From: Oenanthe sinensis
Taxonomy: Eukaryota > Streptophyta > Magnoliopsida > Apiales > Apiaceae
Length of the DNA: 64,000 nucleotides
NCBI GenBank assembly: GCA_028671895.1
Contig: CM053794.1
Coordinates: forward strand, 42,300,501-42,364,500
Direction of reading: 5' to 3'
The notes beneath the pieces are model-generated. The model had not been told where the DNA came from. It did not search any database and saw nothing but the letters and a program-made list of their open reading frames with translations. How positions within the stretch are numbered: position 1 is the first letter of the stretch; each line of letters starts with the position of its first letter. Below are positions 29,774 through 43,671 of this stretch, one piece after another. The translations under genes and the position numbers were made by a program.

Positions 29774-32700
29774 GTGAAAATATATAATAATATTTAAATA
29801 AATTAATAAGATTAATATCGTATATAGAGAATTTTTTTGAGATAAACAAAATAAGAAAATTATTTATTATAAAAAAATGAAAAGATGTACATGTTAACTT
29901 TTAAATATATAATAATCAAATGACTCAAATAATTGTACGCGTATATAATAGTAAATAATCACCCCCAAATATGTCCCATACAACCTATCCTTAACTAGAC
30001 AACCACCTAGGGTACCATCATGACACATGACAGGACACCAAAAAATTTGTATATATATAATTTAAATTTTCGTTTTTTTTAAAATTTTAAAGAAAATGAA
30101 TACCATTTCAAAAGTTCGTTTATGATACTCGAATCTTTAGGACCGTCCGTGATCCCATGTGTTGTAATGTAGTCACCATAACATTTATTTATTGGTTTGA
30201 ACACCAGCCCGGTTTACATAGACACTAGACAAGTATAATTGTAAAAATAAAAAACCGCATCCTATTCGATACGAAATATTTAAGATCCTATGTAAAATTT
30301 AAAATAAATTCTAAATATATATTTCAATATTATGAATAATGAAGTTACATGATGTTTTCTAAATAAAATATATAATCAAATAAGTTGTGGAAAATATTCA
30401 CTTAAAAATTTTGGACTTCTTCATTAATTTTTTGCAAACTCCATCTACAAATATCAAAAACACCATGCGATTCGAAACCCTAAAAATCTCAATATCTAAC
30501 CATTTAACCAATAAATTTTCACCAGATAAAACTTCCCTATTTATATCGTAGCAGGGAAGTATTTAGGTGGCCTAGAAACTAGATACTCTTTTGGATCTTT
30601 TTGAGCTTGAACCTAACACATGTTTTTCCTTCATACGAAAGCGTGATTTATTCCTAACTATTACGGCCAGCCCAAATTAATTAACTAATACTGTATAAAG
30701 TATAATAAAAGCCTATAAGATAAATGAATTTGCTAGGGAGAATTGTGATTCATTAAAGTCAAAAAGAAAGTCAATATTGGGGGGAATTGTATATTGAACT
30801 AAGGTCCCCCAAATTAACAATCCTAATTTTGAAAGTTAAACTGCATATGAAATGATTGATTCAATTACTAATTTAAACAATTTAATATATTATGATTGTT
30901 TATACATGTGTATACATTTATATTATTTATTATATCACAATATAATTATTATTTTTATTGTTTATACATGTGTATACATATATATTATTTATCATATCAC
31001 CGTATAATTTTTTATTTTATACATCTCTAATATCGTAGTCCAGTTATTATATTTTTTGACTTACGAGGATATAATCTCCCGAATGATGAACATTTCTCAA
31101 GTAGCTAATTTATAGTATTGCAATTATATTAATTAATTAACTCCCTCAAAACCAAAAATATTAATAATTGGGCGGATTAGAAGTTAAATTAAGAAGAAGT
31201 GCAGCATACCATAGACTGACAGAGATACAGATGCAGTAGAATCTCGATAAATAAATATTTAATAAAAAAATAAACTCTTCAAGTGAATACTTTTTTCCGG
31301 TCTCAACATAATAGAGATAGTGTATTTTTTTACCTCGATTAATGAATATAATTTTCTGATCCCGAATATATTTATTTATCGAGGTTTAACCGTATCTAAA
31401 TCGATAATTATAATAATTATAATGTCGTAATCCTAAGCCTTATCATTGTATGCAAAATAATTCAATATTGAAAGTGAAATTGTGCGTTTGTGATTGATTT
31501 GTTTATTGTTCCGTAAGACTTGTGCGGGGAAGGTTAATTTGGGACAATATGTACCTATTGACTATTGCTATTCGATAAACGACAATGCTAGCAGCTTCAG
31601 CCTTCAGTAACAGGTTGCCAGGTTGGTCCTATTAACAACTACATTAAATCATTAATAATTGTGAGAAAAGCGCGAAGCCTTGGAGTATCTACTACATTGA
31701 TAAAACTAAACTTTTTTATTGTTAAAAAATTACTACTAGTTTTTTAAAAATTAGTTTAAACAAACAACCTCATATCTACTACAGTACTAATAAAATTAGT
31801 TTACAATTCTTTACTTTGAATAATAAAATAATCAAATGGAGAGTGATTTAAAGTATGATCGGAAAAAAACATGAATTTAGTAGTTAAATTATCCAGCCAA
31901 TATTTTATATTATTTTAAAGAATCATGCAATTAATTAACTTAAAAAAGTTTCCTTGATTCAGACAAGTTTACTATATACAGTAATACTGTATATATTTGA
32001 GTAATATATATACAGTATTATTCAGTTATCTGAATAATTTGCTTTTTCTTTTTTGGTTTGCATTCGAATCATTTGATAAAAACGCATTAGTAGCAGCTAG
32101 TGGATGATTAAGAATTTATATTAATTCGTAGCTAAAGCATATATGCCAAACATCATAATTTCACTTATTTGAAATGGTTACAACTAACAATTGCCAAAAC
32201 CGTGCATATCTGTGGTATATAATTAGTTAATTACCGGTAAAACTCACAGATCAAACTTGATAATCACCCTGAATTTAGCATAGTAGTAGAACCGAAGAAA
32301 GTAATAACAATGCTTAAAGGGTGTTTGTTTTAGATTTAAGTCAAAAATTTAAAGTAATTTCTGACCTTACTTGAAAATATGTGTTTTTCTAATAAGTTAA
32401 AAGCTTAATTAAGTTATAAATAATTTTTTTATGCTGACTTATTATTAAAAATTTAAGTTATGAATAAATCTTTTAATTAGTTTACGGCTCTTTTAGTGTA
32501 CTGAAAAATAGAAATGTAACATTACACACATGTTGTCGGCCATTTTCTCTTTTCTGGCTTTTTTCACAATCTTAGTTTCGTCATAAATAGCGGTAAGAAG
32601 TAAGAGCAAGTTATTCTTCTATTTTGAAAGATATGTTAAAATATGTTGTTGAACTTCCATATACATATTTTAAAATATTAAAATTATATAATTAGAATAT

Positions 32701-32846
32701 AATTTTTAAAATTTATTAATATTTTGAGAATAAAAATATTAATTGAATATATTTTTTTGAGTAAAATTAATTGAATGTTTTTATAAGGGAGAAGTAGGCA
32801 TGGGTCCCCAGTAGTTGGAAGTACATTTTCGACATTGATCAAAATG
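29774..32846. other. Gene-free AT-rich interval
   Basis: No ORF of interest. It holds a short tandem duplication with the palindromic unit TTTATACATGTGTATACAT (about 30898 and 30960), the MITE at 31234-31392, and a palindromic ATACAGTAATACTGTAT near 31978. Many TA-rich runs. Confidence 0.6.
31234..31392. mobile_element. Emigrant-like MITE, 159 bp
   Basis: The left end CAGTAGAATCTCGATAAATA and the right end, in reverse complement CGGTTAAACCTCGATAAATA, are inverted repeats. They match the plant MITE type beginning CAGTAAAACCTCTATAAAT. No ORF. A clear target duplication is not visible. Confidence 0.7.
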
Positions 32847-33030
32847 CATTGTTCTAAAAATCGGTGATTAATGATTAATCTGATAGTTCATTAAATTGAT
32901 TAAATTCTCGATTATTCAATTAATCATTATGATTAATTTCCAATTTATCCGATTAATTTCTGATTTATCCAATTAATCTCTGTTACGTGTCTTTACCAAC
33001 TAAGTTCGATTCACGATTTTTACAACATTG
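32847..33030 (+). repeat. Dispersed CGATTAATC-rich repeat, copy 3
   Basis: The best copy. It begins CATTGTTCTAAAAATCGGTG and ends CGATTTTTACAACATTG, so the two ends form an imperfect inverted repeat of about 20 bp. TCAAAA occurs just outside both ends (32839-32844 and 33031-33036) and may be a target duplication. No ORF, which is consistent with a MITE. Confidence 0.75.
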
Positions 33031-33214
33031 TCAAAACGACGCCAACTTCATGGAAATTTAAAGTTGGACCAACTAATAAATTTTGAAAATTCAAAACGTA
33101 AATTTCTAGTTTTGTCTTTTTAATTATACGTTATAAAAGGCAAGTACGACGTTTTTTGGAAAATTAGTTCTCAATGTTTAAAAATGTTGAGTTCTATGAA
33201 AAATAAATGAGTAA

Positions 33215-33366
33215 GCTCAAAAGTCATCCCAAATTTTTTTCCAAACGACGTAGCATGACATATGGTTTGTTTTAATTCGTGGGCGCATATTATTATAAAA
33301 AAAGTTACCAATTACACAAACTCAGCATTTGAAATAAATTTTGGGATAATTTTTGGGGTTTCTAAC
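33215..33366 (+). mobile_element. Truncated long-TIR MITE, right half
   Basis: Shares CATGACATATG and TTTTAATTCGTGGGCGCATAT with the copy at 49002. It ends ATTTTGGGATAATTTTTGGGG then TTTCTAAC. The reverse complement of this end matches the left end of the 49002 copy, so the two are complementary halves of one MITE family. Confidence 0.7.
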
Positions 33367-35508
33367 ATTTTTTAAAATAAATTAATATGAGAATGTGTAA
33401 AAGTAATTCTTACACATACAAATAAAGTATATAAAAGTTAAATTAGCAATAAACAGACAAGATAATCTTTTTTTGGTACCTAATCGGCTGATCATCGTGG
33501 ATTGTTAAGTAAGTTTGATATACCAGCTGCTGTACCACAGACCAGTTTTCCGGTTTCTTCTATTATGGCATATAAAACAGATATTTTTGGTAGCAAGGTG
33601 CCAAGGTCCATCTTTCACCGGAATACTATTACCAAAAACGTTAATTTATATATATCAAAATAAATTTATTTGAAATAAAAGGATGTATCTGTCGATAATA
33701 AATTATTAACAGTCAAATAATTTTAATCGTGAAAGAGTAATACAACACAATAAAAGTGATTTATAATTGAAGAGAATCACAAGATACAAAAAGTACGTAG
33801 GGTTGTGAAACAATCCGCAAAACACACAATAAAATAATACGAGTGATTGTGTATAAGTAACATAACGATATATGATTATAAACAAAACTGTTAAATAGAA
33901 AGGATATGAAACAGAAGATATCTCGAATCCAGTACGAAACTGTCTTCTCAAAATTATTTCGTCTGTCATCGTATACTTGAGTCGATAGTCTTCCTAGATA
34001 AAACGAGAACATGATGATGTCACAAAAAACAGCACATTCAGCAAATTTGAAAAAATCAATAAAACAATCACCATGAAGAGTATTATTTAAGGATGGTTGT
34101 TTTAGGTTATAAAAATATTGGAAGGAAAAAATACTTCGCCGACCTACAATTATCCTTAAACTTCCGTGCTCTTTTTTATAGGGTCTACGGACCGATGCCT
34201 GCTACAGATCCAGATCCCATTCCGTGGCCATGATCGGAATATGCAAATCCACCCGCTTTTATTTCTTGCGTAACCGTGGTAAAACGTAAAAAAAGCAAAA
34301 GTCTGTCTTTGTCTTTCTTGGGTTAAGCTAGTAGCGTGCCGTGGTGAACAAAAAAAAAAGAAAGGCGTCCTATAAAAAGAATAGTCCGGAACAGGGACTG
34401 AAGCAGAAGAAGATGTCAATCCCTGCTCGGAACTCCAAAAGTGGATATCAAAAAGTGTCAAATCTCAGGGACATGGTCTAATCATGGAATGCCAGAAGTT
34501 TTGAGAATTCAAGAGAAGGTCACGGCGAGACGAGTCATTTATCGTATATATAAACTTGGAAAAACTTGTACGCTATACAATTTCCTAATTAACCACGCGT
34601 TTATCTAATTAATCCTGCGTTAATTAATAAAGAAGGCGGTTGTCAAAATCAATTTGTAATCAATTTCGAATTAATATTAATAATTATTATTAAAACAAAA
34701 TAACGAATTATTTATTTGAGCTAAAGCTCAGTGAAAATTAATATTTTAGCAAAATTGGTCCGGATTTATTCGGCCCAAATTTTGCTACACTCGTGTCCGT
34801 AGGTCGCCCACGCGAAAAGACCGAAATCTTGCGAAACCACGAATTTGTCCTCGAAATCCCATGATTTGCACCTCCCTGACGCACGTGGGTGGTGGAGCAA
34901 CATCATACTAATACAATTTAAACACTACATAAGTTTTCTACTATATTAAATCATGAAAACCACTTTTCCAATTCAACGTGAGATTCACGTTCTCATTCTT
35001 ATTTTTCCACTTTCAAGGGACCAATTTTGGATCATCATATCTCATTCATCCCTTGATCATTCTGAATACTTAAATATGCATTGGAAAACTCTTTCGGAGA
35101 AGGACGCATTATAATTTCCTTCGTTGCGCACACGCACTCCAAAAACATTCAAATTTAGACTCAAAATTACTTGACAATTTGGGCTTCTGTCCACATTTTC
35201 CAAAAGGGTTTGCTTAAGAGAAATGTTTTGCATTATTTATGCAAAAATATTCGATAGTTTATAAATGTCATCAAAATAATACATTATATAACATCTTGAT
35301 TTCAGAGCTATCAGTCCAATAATACATAAACAAAATGCGATTGGTTTAATTTAAAAAAATTATAACATCGCAGAAAATTAAATGTTTTCTAATGTTACGA
35401 GACACGCAGTCGGTAGAAACTATAGGATTCTAATGTTTTCTAAATATGTATGTTAAAAAATCAAATAACATTAGTAATTAAAATGGGGGAGTATACGTAG
35501 AGGTGTTT

Positions 35509-35720
35509 GGGGGACTCTTTTCCAGAATAAGTCAACTTATTTTAAGACAAAGTTAGAGATTCCTAACTTTTTTTTGAAAAAAGTTAACTTTTTTTTACAA
35601 CTTATAGAATCTCAAATATACATTAAATACTTGTAAAAAAATATTTATCAAAATATGAAATTTTTATCCGAAAATAAGTTCAAAAAGACTTATTTTAAGG
35701 CAGGCCAAACATGCCAGTAT
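35509..35720. mobile_element. Small MITE-like element, GTTTGG ends
   Basis: Begins GGTGTTTGGGGG and ends GGCCAAACATGCC. Inner stretches with AATAAGTC and GACTTATTTT are also inverted. About 210 bp and non-coding. The target duplication is unclear. Confidence 0.5.
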
Positions 35721-36049
35721 TTTAATTTTTAACTTCTAAATAATTTTTTTAAGTAGCGGGAGATGTGAATTTATGTTATAGATAGATGCGATTGAAACTG
35801 ATGCTAGGTAGCGTGCAAGACAATGGATAGGATTCAATTTCCACTGTTAGTTACACGACCCCATTAAGTGCATGACTTTTCTTGTGATGTAGAGAGCCAA
35901 TACTACTCCAATATGCATGTGGGTACTTCAATATTTAGCCACCAAAACAATTTACATCCCCCCACTACTTTTCAAACTTGTCGAGTTGTGTTTGGAATCA
36001 GAAATAGCAGTCACTTGTACTTGTATAGTTGTATGTATATATTATTGCC

Positions 36050-36239
36050 CCGTTTGCCTCAATTTATAAGTTAAAAAAGTTGATATATGTGTATTTTTTT
36101 TAAAAATAAGTAACTTATTTTCAAATTTGAAAATAAGATTTGATCTTAAATTTCTAAAATAAATATTAATTTTAAAAAAAAATATGAAAATACTTTAAAA
36201 AATAATAATTTATTACTTATAAACTAAGCCAAACACCCC
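36050..36239. mobile_element. Small MITE-like element, GCCCCGTTTG ends
   Basis: The left end GCCCCGTTTGCCTCAATTTA and the right end (reverse complement GGGGGTGTTTGGCTTAGTTT) both continue into TATAAG, giving inverted repeats of about 25 bp. No ORF. Confidence 0.6.
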
Positions 36240-37767
36240 CTATGTATTCATGTGCAGTCGTAATTTATGTTCAAAATTCCTTTAGTTTTATCCGTCCATG
36301 CCATTATATATGATGTCACGTGAAGGCTTTTCAAGGGGTTGGATCTGGGTGAATTTAATTACATTTATATCTATACTTGTTTAATTTAGGTATCGAATTA
36401 CTTTACATCAATAAAAAATATCTATATTTAGTGCATATGAGATTCGGGATTTTACTTTAGTTTTTTTATATATTATAATATATATAGCTATAGTCAAGTT
36501 ATACATAATTCACATTCACTAATTTATTTAATCAAATTCTTATTTAAAATAATATCAAAGTAAATTTAATTTATATTCATTTATTAAGATTCTTATCGAA
36601 CTCAATTAATTGAGAAATCAGTTCAATGAACTTTATCAATGTATAAGTTATATATTTTAGATATAACCTACAACATGAAATTTATTATTACACATATTGA
36701 GTTTATACACTAGAGGAGTATTGGAGGTGCTATTTTTATAATATAGTATCAATTATAAAACATAGCACTCCAATGCAATATTATAGGAGGTGCTAAAATA
36801 GAAAAGTTATAGAACCAATTATAAAAATACTTATTTTAGCAAATTTAATGTTATATTTTACATTGTTGATTGAAAAGTTATTTAATTTTACATCTATTAA
36901 TTCTATTTTGAAATCATTAAAATATGAAATCTATTTTAACACCAAAGTATATTTTTTGATTTCATATTACAGTAATTTCATATTACAGCAATAACTACAT
37001 CTATTTTAACAATTACTCTTACACAAATTTAAATTTGTATTCAAAAACTTTGGACTACAACCGCAACAGTAGTGTACATTCTGTCGGAGCCGTAAAATAT
37101 ATATTTGTCAACTACAAACTATTAAAGTGAAACTCTGTCATCCATTTCTTCAAGGGAAAAAAACACACTGTCATCCATAACGAAAAATGGTTTAGAATCA
37201 TAGACCCAATGACTATAAAGGTAAACCATATTTGAATTTTTTTATTTTATTTTTATCGATGTGGTCCGCTTCTAAAGTAGCTGGTTTGTAAAACGTTTTC
37301 GAATCATCTACCAACCTAATTAAAATATTGCTCATATACTACCTCACATCATTCAACTAGTCATCATTATAATTATAATTAGTGTTTTCAAGGTTCTTAA
37401 CCCTGTATATATAGTAATATATTTTAATTCGTAAGCACAGCGACAAGTACAAATAAAATATGTAAGGTTCTATTCAAATAATATTTATTTTATCTTTGAA
37501 ATTTCGTTTTCTATCTATATTTTTTGCATCAATTTAATGTAATGTAAATGAAAATTAATAACAATCCACATGACTGTGAGCCATTCACAAATCTCATCCA
37601 AAATATATTATACAAACATATTAAAGAATACAAACATGACTTTCGTGCATCCATCCATGTGCAAAAACATATTCCCAACACCCTACCCTCCCCAGTCCCC
37701 CCACAGTGGTTAGACTTGGACTTGCAAACATATTTTATTGTTATTGTTAAGGTAGTGAAATTTACAT

Positions 37768-37775
37768 TATAAAAA
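37768..37775 (+). promoter_or_regulatory. TATA box of the TBL gene
   Basis: TATAAAAA lies 78 bp before the ATG at 37846, placing transcription start near 37800 with a 5' UTR of about 45 nt. Confidence 0.55.
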
Positions 37776-37845
37776 CAGTAGCCAGTGACTAATTTATCCT
37801 CAGACTTCGTCCTTTAATTTCATTCATTTAGGTTCGACTTCCAAG

Positions 37846-40633
37846 ATGGGTACTCTACTAAAATCCATGTTCTTTTCGGCATTACTTGTATTCATTGGTT
37901 GCCAACAATACACAAACGCCGAGGAATATTTTGTTAACAGCAATAGTTCCAGCAACATCAGAAAGCTGGGCAGTGGGTGCAATATTTTTAGAGGCAAATG
38001 GGTATATGATGCTTCTTATCCTCTTTATCAATCTTCTAGTTGCCCTTTCATTGATCAACAATTTGACTGCCAAAAGTTTGGCAGACCTGATCATTCCTAC
38101 CTCAAGTATAGGTGGCAGCCTTTCTCATGTAACCTTCCAAGGTAAATAATCTCTCTCTCTCTCTCTCGTGTAACCTTAATAAAGATGCTGTCTGCATGGA
38201 TATGTACAATGAATAGGTCTGAATTTTATATATCTACACTGTCTGTCTGTGCAGTTTCAATGGGGTGGCTTTCTTGGAGAAGATGAGGGGGAAGAAGATA
38301 TTGTTTGTGGGAGACTCACTGAGTTTCAATATATGGCAATCTTTGAGTTGCATGATTCATTCAGCTGTACCACAAGTCAAGTACACAATTGTACAGGGTT
38401 ACCCCCATTCCGAAATTACATTTGTGGTGAGTTTACTAGTCAGCTACTTTATATAAAATTATTACTCTTTTGATTTACTATTATTACTATTATTTTTCTT
38501 GAAATAGAACTATCATCATTTCCTGTTTTGAAAAATTACAAGTACTATCATTTGATTGTAACTACCTTCCTTGTTAAATTGGCAAAAATGATTATGCTTT
38601 ATTCAGTGCATGTATGCCCTGCCAATCCTGACACGCTTTGTTATTCTTTTCTATATAATTTTTGAGAAAGTCAAAATAATGATTATAAAAAATAAAGATA
38701 AAATTGAGTATATTGGAGCTTTTTTGGGCTGTTTTGTTGTGCATCCGCTGTTACGAGAGTCTGATGAAGTCTTCTACGGTGTACGAATGACCATTATTAT
38801 CATAGAATTATGTGCATTAAGCAACAAAGTCAAACATGCAATGACCCTCCAGCATTGTAATTAACTTAATTATCTTTGGCTAATTGAGAGTTGAAGACTC
38901 GGTGTGAGTATTTAAATTTTGATTAAAACAAAAAAAATCAAAGAATGATTATTATGAAAATTTACTGTGCTATAGGTAGAATGTGCAATGAAGCTGGACT
39001 GTGAATCTTTTGGTTTAAAGAAAAATGACATGAGACGCACAATGAATTGGTCGTTTTAGGCATTGCAACCGGTATCACTTGACGAGTCTGCTCTGTTTTC
39101 ATTAATTCAACCCCAACACTTCGATCACTTTGTGCTTGTGGTGTCTCTATTTCCAATCTTCCTTCTTTTTTATATTAATTGATAAAAAAATAAAATAAAC
39201 TAAAATAATTCTAAAGTGAAGGAATAAATAAAGACAGTATCTACTTTTTCTAGCTCTTTTAAAAATACCAAGTATTTGAATGAAGAAGGATAAATTTGAA
39301 ATGTCAAGTTGCATTAAAAGTACCACGGAGATGGTAAAGGGGGGGAGCAGGACCACAGCTCCATTAACATTATTGAGGTTACAATGCACACGGTGGAAAT
39401 ACTTAAGAGCAGCATCTATTGCGTGAATACTTTGATTCAGCTAGCTCCCATTTGGTTTCTCAAACTTTTTTCTATGCGTTATGTCATATGTGTGTGGCCT
39501 TGTGGCTCACCTTCCCCCGCTCCACCATTGATAATGTCATAGGGAGACAATGTACGGTATTAAATAATTTAAGTATGATGTACATTTTTTAGTCGTGATA
39601 GTTAAATTTTAAACGGACTGTTAACTTTAAACAATATCAAAATTGTTTTCCCCTGCCGGGCTCTCTTTTTTTCGAGTTGGCCTTAAATTTTAGTTTGATT
39701 TGAGCTCGTGTAAAGCTATTCATAGACCCCTGAAGAAATTCAGTTTGTATTGAATATGCGATTTGTTGCTTAGCATATACTACTTGACAAAGTTCTTTGA
39801 ATTGTTTGGCACAGGACTATGGAGTTAAATTATTGTTGTATCGTACAACATATATTGTAGATATCGTAAACGAGAATATAGGCCGGGTCCTAAAACTAGA
39901 TTCGATTAGTAGTGGTGACGCATGGTTAGGCATGGACGTTTTAGTTTTCAACTCGTGGCATTGGTGGGTCCACACCGGAAGAGATCAACCGTAAGATTGA
40001 TAGTATTTATGTTTTTTGCTTGCTTATTTAGTTACCGAATTCATAATACTATAATTTAAGGATTGGAATGGTTGCAGATGGGATTATGTGCAAGATGGCA
40101 CCAATGTTCACAAAGACATGAACCGATTAGTTGCATATTACAAAGGAATGACAACTTGGGCTAGATGGGTTGATAGAAATGTTAATCCTTCTAAAACCAA
40201 AGTCTTTTTTCAAGGAATCTCTCCAATCCATTATGAGTAAGTTAGATATCTAATTATGATCCCTTCTTTTTAATTTCTTTATAAACCCGATATATTAATA
40301 GTTCTACTGCTAATAATTACCTAATCATACATTAAAATCAGGGGTAAAGATTGGGGTGAACCATCAAAATCATGTGCACATGAGACGGAACCATTCTTCG
40401 GTATAAAATATCCTGCAGGGACACCAATGGCAGCAGTTGTAGTGAACAAAGTATTGAGCAGAATTAAGGTACCAACTTATCTACTAGACATCACCTTGTT
40501 GTCACAATATCGAAAGGATGCTCATCCGACTGTCTATAGCGGAGGTCGGAACAGCCTCGATTGCAGCCATTGGTGTCTTCCTGGATTGCCGGATACTTGG
40601 AACCAACTGCTGTATTCCGCTCTTATTAGTTGA
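37846..40633 (+). CDS. Trichome birefringence-like protein (polysaccharide O-acetyltransferase family)
   Basis: Five exons, 37846-38141, 38255-38426, 39815-39990, 40078-40236 and 40342-40633, join in frame to 364 residues. TBL proteins sit in the Golgi and transfer acetyl groups to xylan, mannan, xyloglucan or pectin. The N-terminus has a hydrophobic segment (SALLVFIGC) that would be a signal anchor or signal peptide. The TBL domain follows: CNIFRGKWVYD, the catalytic GDS in FVGDSLSFN, and the DxxH motif in DCSHWCLPGLPDTWN. The length and the soluble-looking N-terminus fit the TBL37-43 group as I recall it, but the acceptor polymer is unknown. Exon 3 follows a long intron of about 1.4 kb. Confidence 0.92.
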
Positions 40634-43600
40634 ACAAATGAACATATATAGTGCAGGCCGGATTATTGTTTCGATAATACAAATATAATTCTTGTTCTTC
40701 CTTTTTATAGTCCTCAATAATGAAAAATGATATCGATTCATTTGTAAAGTAAATGTGTATTTTTAGTGTTCAATGAGAAATTGATCTATTGTCACTTGTA
40801 AGGTCATATATTTTTCAAGATGAAAAATTATTTTAATGTTTAAGCTAGTATTAGAATAAAAACTAGGAAACTGCTAAGCACATATCATGAGATTTTGTAT
40901 TAGAATAATAATGTGCTTTTAGTATATGCTCAAGTTTAACTCATTTTTTTGAATATTTTCACTATCCAAACCATTTGATACTAAAATTTACAGCCTTGAG
41001 TTTTAACTCAAAACATGAATTATACATTCATATAAGTTGAAAACAGATTTACAGAGGCCTTTGGATTAAACCCAGAGTCGTTTTTTGGTGCATACATTGC
41101 CACAGAGTGGCACATAAATTATGTATATACACTTTGCAGTGTTCAGATTCAAAGCAGTATCACACTATCTGCATTTGAGCATTCTAAAACTTCAAAGCAC
41201 TTGCGTAAAGCTTGAGTCGAGTCGATTGCCAACGCAAGTCACTGCAACCGCATGGTCCGCATCGACAGAAACCACGCCAGGTCCTTCGGATAGCTAGGCC
41301 TCCCTAGCACTCCGGTGTCATGCACAATAACCTTGTCCTTCGGATATCCACTCACATATTTTTTAATTTCAGTTCCAAAATTATGTTCCACCCCTTTGGC
41401 CACCCAAACTAAGCACACCTCGGTGGAGGAAGGCTGCATAAGAAACGATAAAAATACACATATTCCAGAGCCCGTGGCCACTAAAATATCAAACAAACAA
41501 TTCATAGCTCATACTAACACTAACATCTTATCTTAATTAATTTTTAAATTATCAATATTTTTATAAATCATGAGTTAAAATTTAATATATCAAAATTTAA
41601 AAACAAATATATAACAAAACAAATTTATGGTCCAGTATAAAATAACATCTTTTTCTAATTTATTTATTTGCTTGTATTACCCTAAACACTAAACTCTAGT
41701 TAATAATTTTACTTAAATAACATTACAAAGATAAATTTATATAATTATATTTAAAATAAAATTAGTACACTATTAAAAGCCGCCTCCAAAACATATATAT
41801 GATAACCCTACCTCCAAAGTTAATAGTTCAACGTTAGCCTAAAATATTAAATACACATTCTATTTTGTTACTATATTATATATAATAGTATATCAAAAAT
41901 ACATTATATTAAATTAATTTTTAATAAATGAGGACTATTATTAACTATTTTTATAATTAAAAGTCATTTATATTTGTAAAAAAATGTTATTACACATGTT
42001 GAATTGTCATAACACACATAAGTATTAATATTGAATAATATATCTGGTTCAACAAGATCAATTGAAAAACACAGGTTTCTGTCAATTCCTCCTCAATCAA
42101 TTGATTGACACTTTTTCGGATTTAAAAAGAAATAAATATAATAAAAAAATTAAAACTCACAAATTGTTAATGCCTGAAACACTGATAAAGTTTGAAATTT
42201 CATTCTAAAACAATAAAAAAAATCGGGAATTACGCAATATGTGACTCCCAAGAACGGACGAGTTTTTTCATCATAGAATGGTTATTCGGTTTTTTTTCTT
42301 CTTTGGATGAAAATTAAATTATATAAATATTAATATGAAAAAGTGAAATGTAAAAATTATTATAACGATAATTATTATGTATCGTTTTATTTTTTAATAT
42401 TAACTTAAAGTTTAAATCTCATTAGCAATATAGTAACATCTATTATTTATCGATGCAAATTTTAAATTATATAATTATTTATAAATTACAAGTAATATTA
42501 TACTACTGAAAATCTAATAACATAAAAAACTTACTCAGATGAATAATTATATTATAATATTATTAACATATATATTATATCTCATTTACCATAATATAAT
42601 ATATATCTTATCAAAAATATATTTTAATCTAATATGTATAATCTTAAATATATTAACAAATGTTTGATATATTAAAAAATCATATTCATAATATTTTGAA
42701 TCACAAAATTTTACATATTTATATATTAATAATATAAATTTATATTTTATGTGATGTGCATATTTATTTTTTATATTTTAATATTTTATAATTTTTTTAT
42801 TTATATTTAATTTGGTTGATGTAAAAATATATAATTTAAATAAATTAAAAATTAATATAATTATAATATATTAAAATTTTTTAAAATTATAAAATGTTAT
42901 TAATTTTAAAATAAATAATTTAATTAAAAAAACAAAATATCCGTGCATAGATTAAAATCTCAGTAATTTTGATTCTATCACGAGAAAGAAGTTGGTTGCA
43001 CAAGTGAATTTAATATATTAAATGAAGACTAAATTATAGTCCGTACAAGGTTACAGTCTTACAGAGTTGAGAATACCCTATGTATCGAAAATCGGTGACA
43101 GAGTGCTTATATGTACCGAGTCAAATTTCTGACTTTTTTTCTCTTGTAGCAAAATATGATGACAGAGTGATATCCTGCAACCAAAACGGTTCCCAAGTTT
43201 TTAAGGTTAATTTTTAAAATAATAAATTCAAAATTGTATTTCAGGTTCTCAAGTTACAAATCGTATTTTCTAAAATCTTATATTTTTTATAATTATTATG
43301 ATGTATTTTGAAATCTATTTTTTCAAAAATACCCTAAATTAAATTAAATTAATATAATTATATTGCATATTTAGTTAAAAGAATAAAATATATTGTGCGG
43401 ATCGATAATGACTGAAGTCAAAATAAAATTTGGTGAGAATAGAATTGTTCGGAGTACGATTTTTCTAATCATATTCGAATTAGAATTCTATAGCTCGATC
43501 GATAGTAATAATAGGTTGAAACACTATAAAAACTACTAATCAATGTTTATAGTTATTTGTATTAGTATTAGTACACTTTGCACCACAACTGTCTCTCGAT
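40634..43600. other. Gene-free interval with one gene fragment
   Basis: 3' UTR of the TBL gene to about 40740, the fragment at 41239-41505, and then nearly 2 kb of extremely A/T-rich sequence up to the MORC promoter. Nothing else codes. Confidence 0.6.
41239..41505 (-). pseudogene. Fragment of a nucleotide-binding oxidoreductase-like protein
   Basis: The minus-strand frame reads ATGSGICVFLSFLMQPSS, then VCLVWVAKGVEHNFGTEI, then KVIVHDTGVLGRPS, after which similarity stops. The run resembles the NAD(P)-binding C-terminal part of plant ferric-reductase-like or adenylate-forming-reductase-like proteins, where a much longer sequence is expected on both sides. No neighbouring exons were found. 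It looks like a captured or decayed piece. The family name is a recollection, not a search result. Confidence 0.4.
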
Positions 43601-43603
43601 CTC

Positions 43604-43613
43604 TATATATAAT
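43604..43613 (+). promoter_or_regulatory. TATA box of the MORC gene
   Basis: TATATATAAT lies about 60 bp before the ATG, at normal spacing for a short 5' UTR. Confidence 0.5.
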
Positions 43614-43671
43614 AATAAAATATACGGAGTAATAATTAACACAATTTTCATCAACAGCAGCCGATAGATAT

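Larger units (their letters stand above)
33031..37760. other. Gene-free interval of mixed repeats
   Basis: No gene recognised. 33215-33366 is a truncated MITE copy (listed). 34050-35200 has higher GC and some long non-homologous ORFs and looks like old element sequence, but no LTR ends could be placed. 35509-35720 and 36050-36239 are small inverted-end elements. The remainder is AT-rich and leads into the TBL promoter. Confidence 0.55.

Noticed and set aside
34050..35200. Possible solo LTR or old retroelement with higher GC
   Set aside because: No TG/CA ends, primer-binding site or target duplication could be placed, and no protein similarity was seen.
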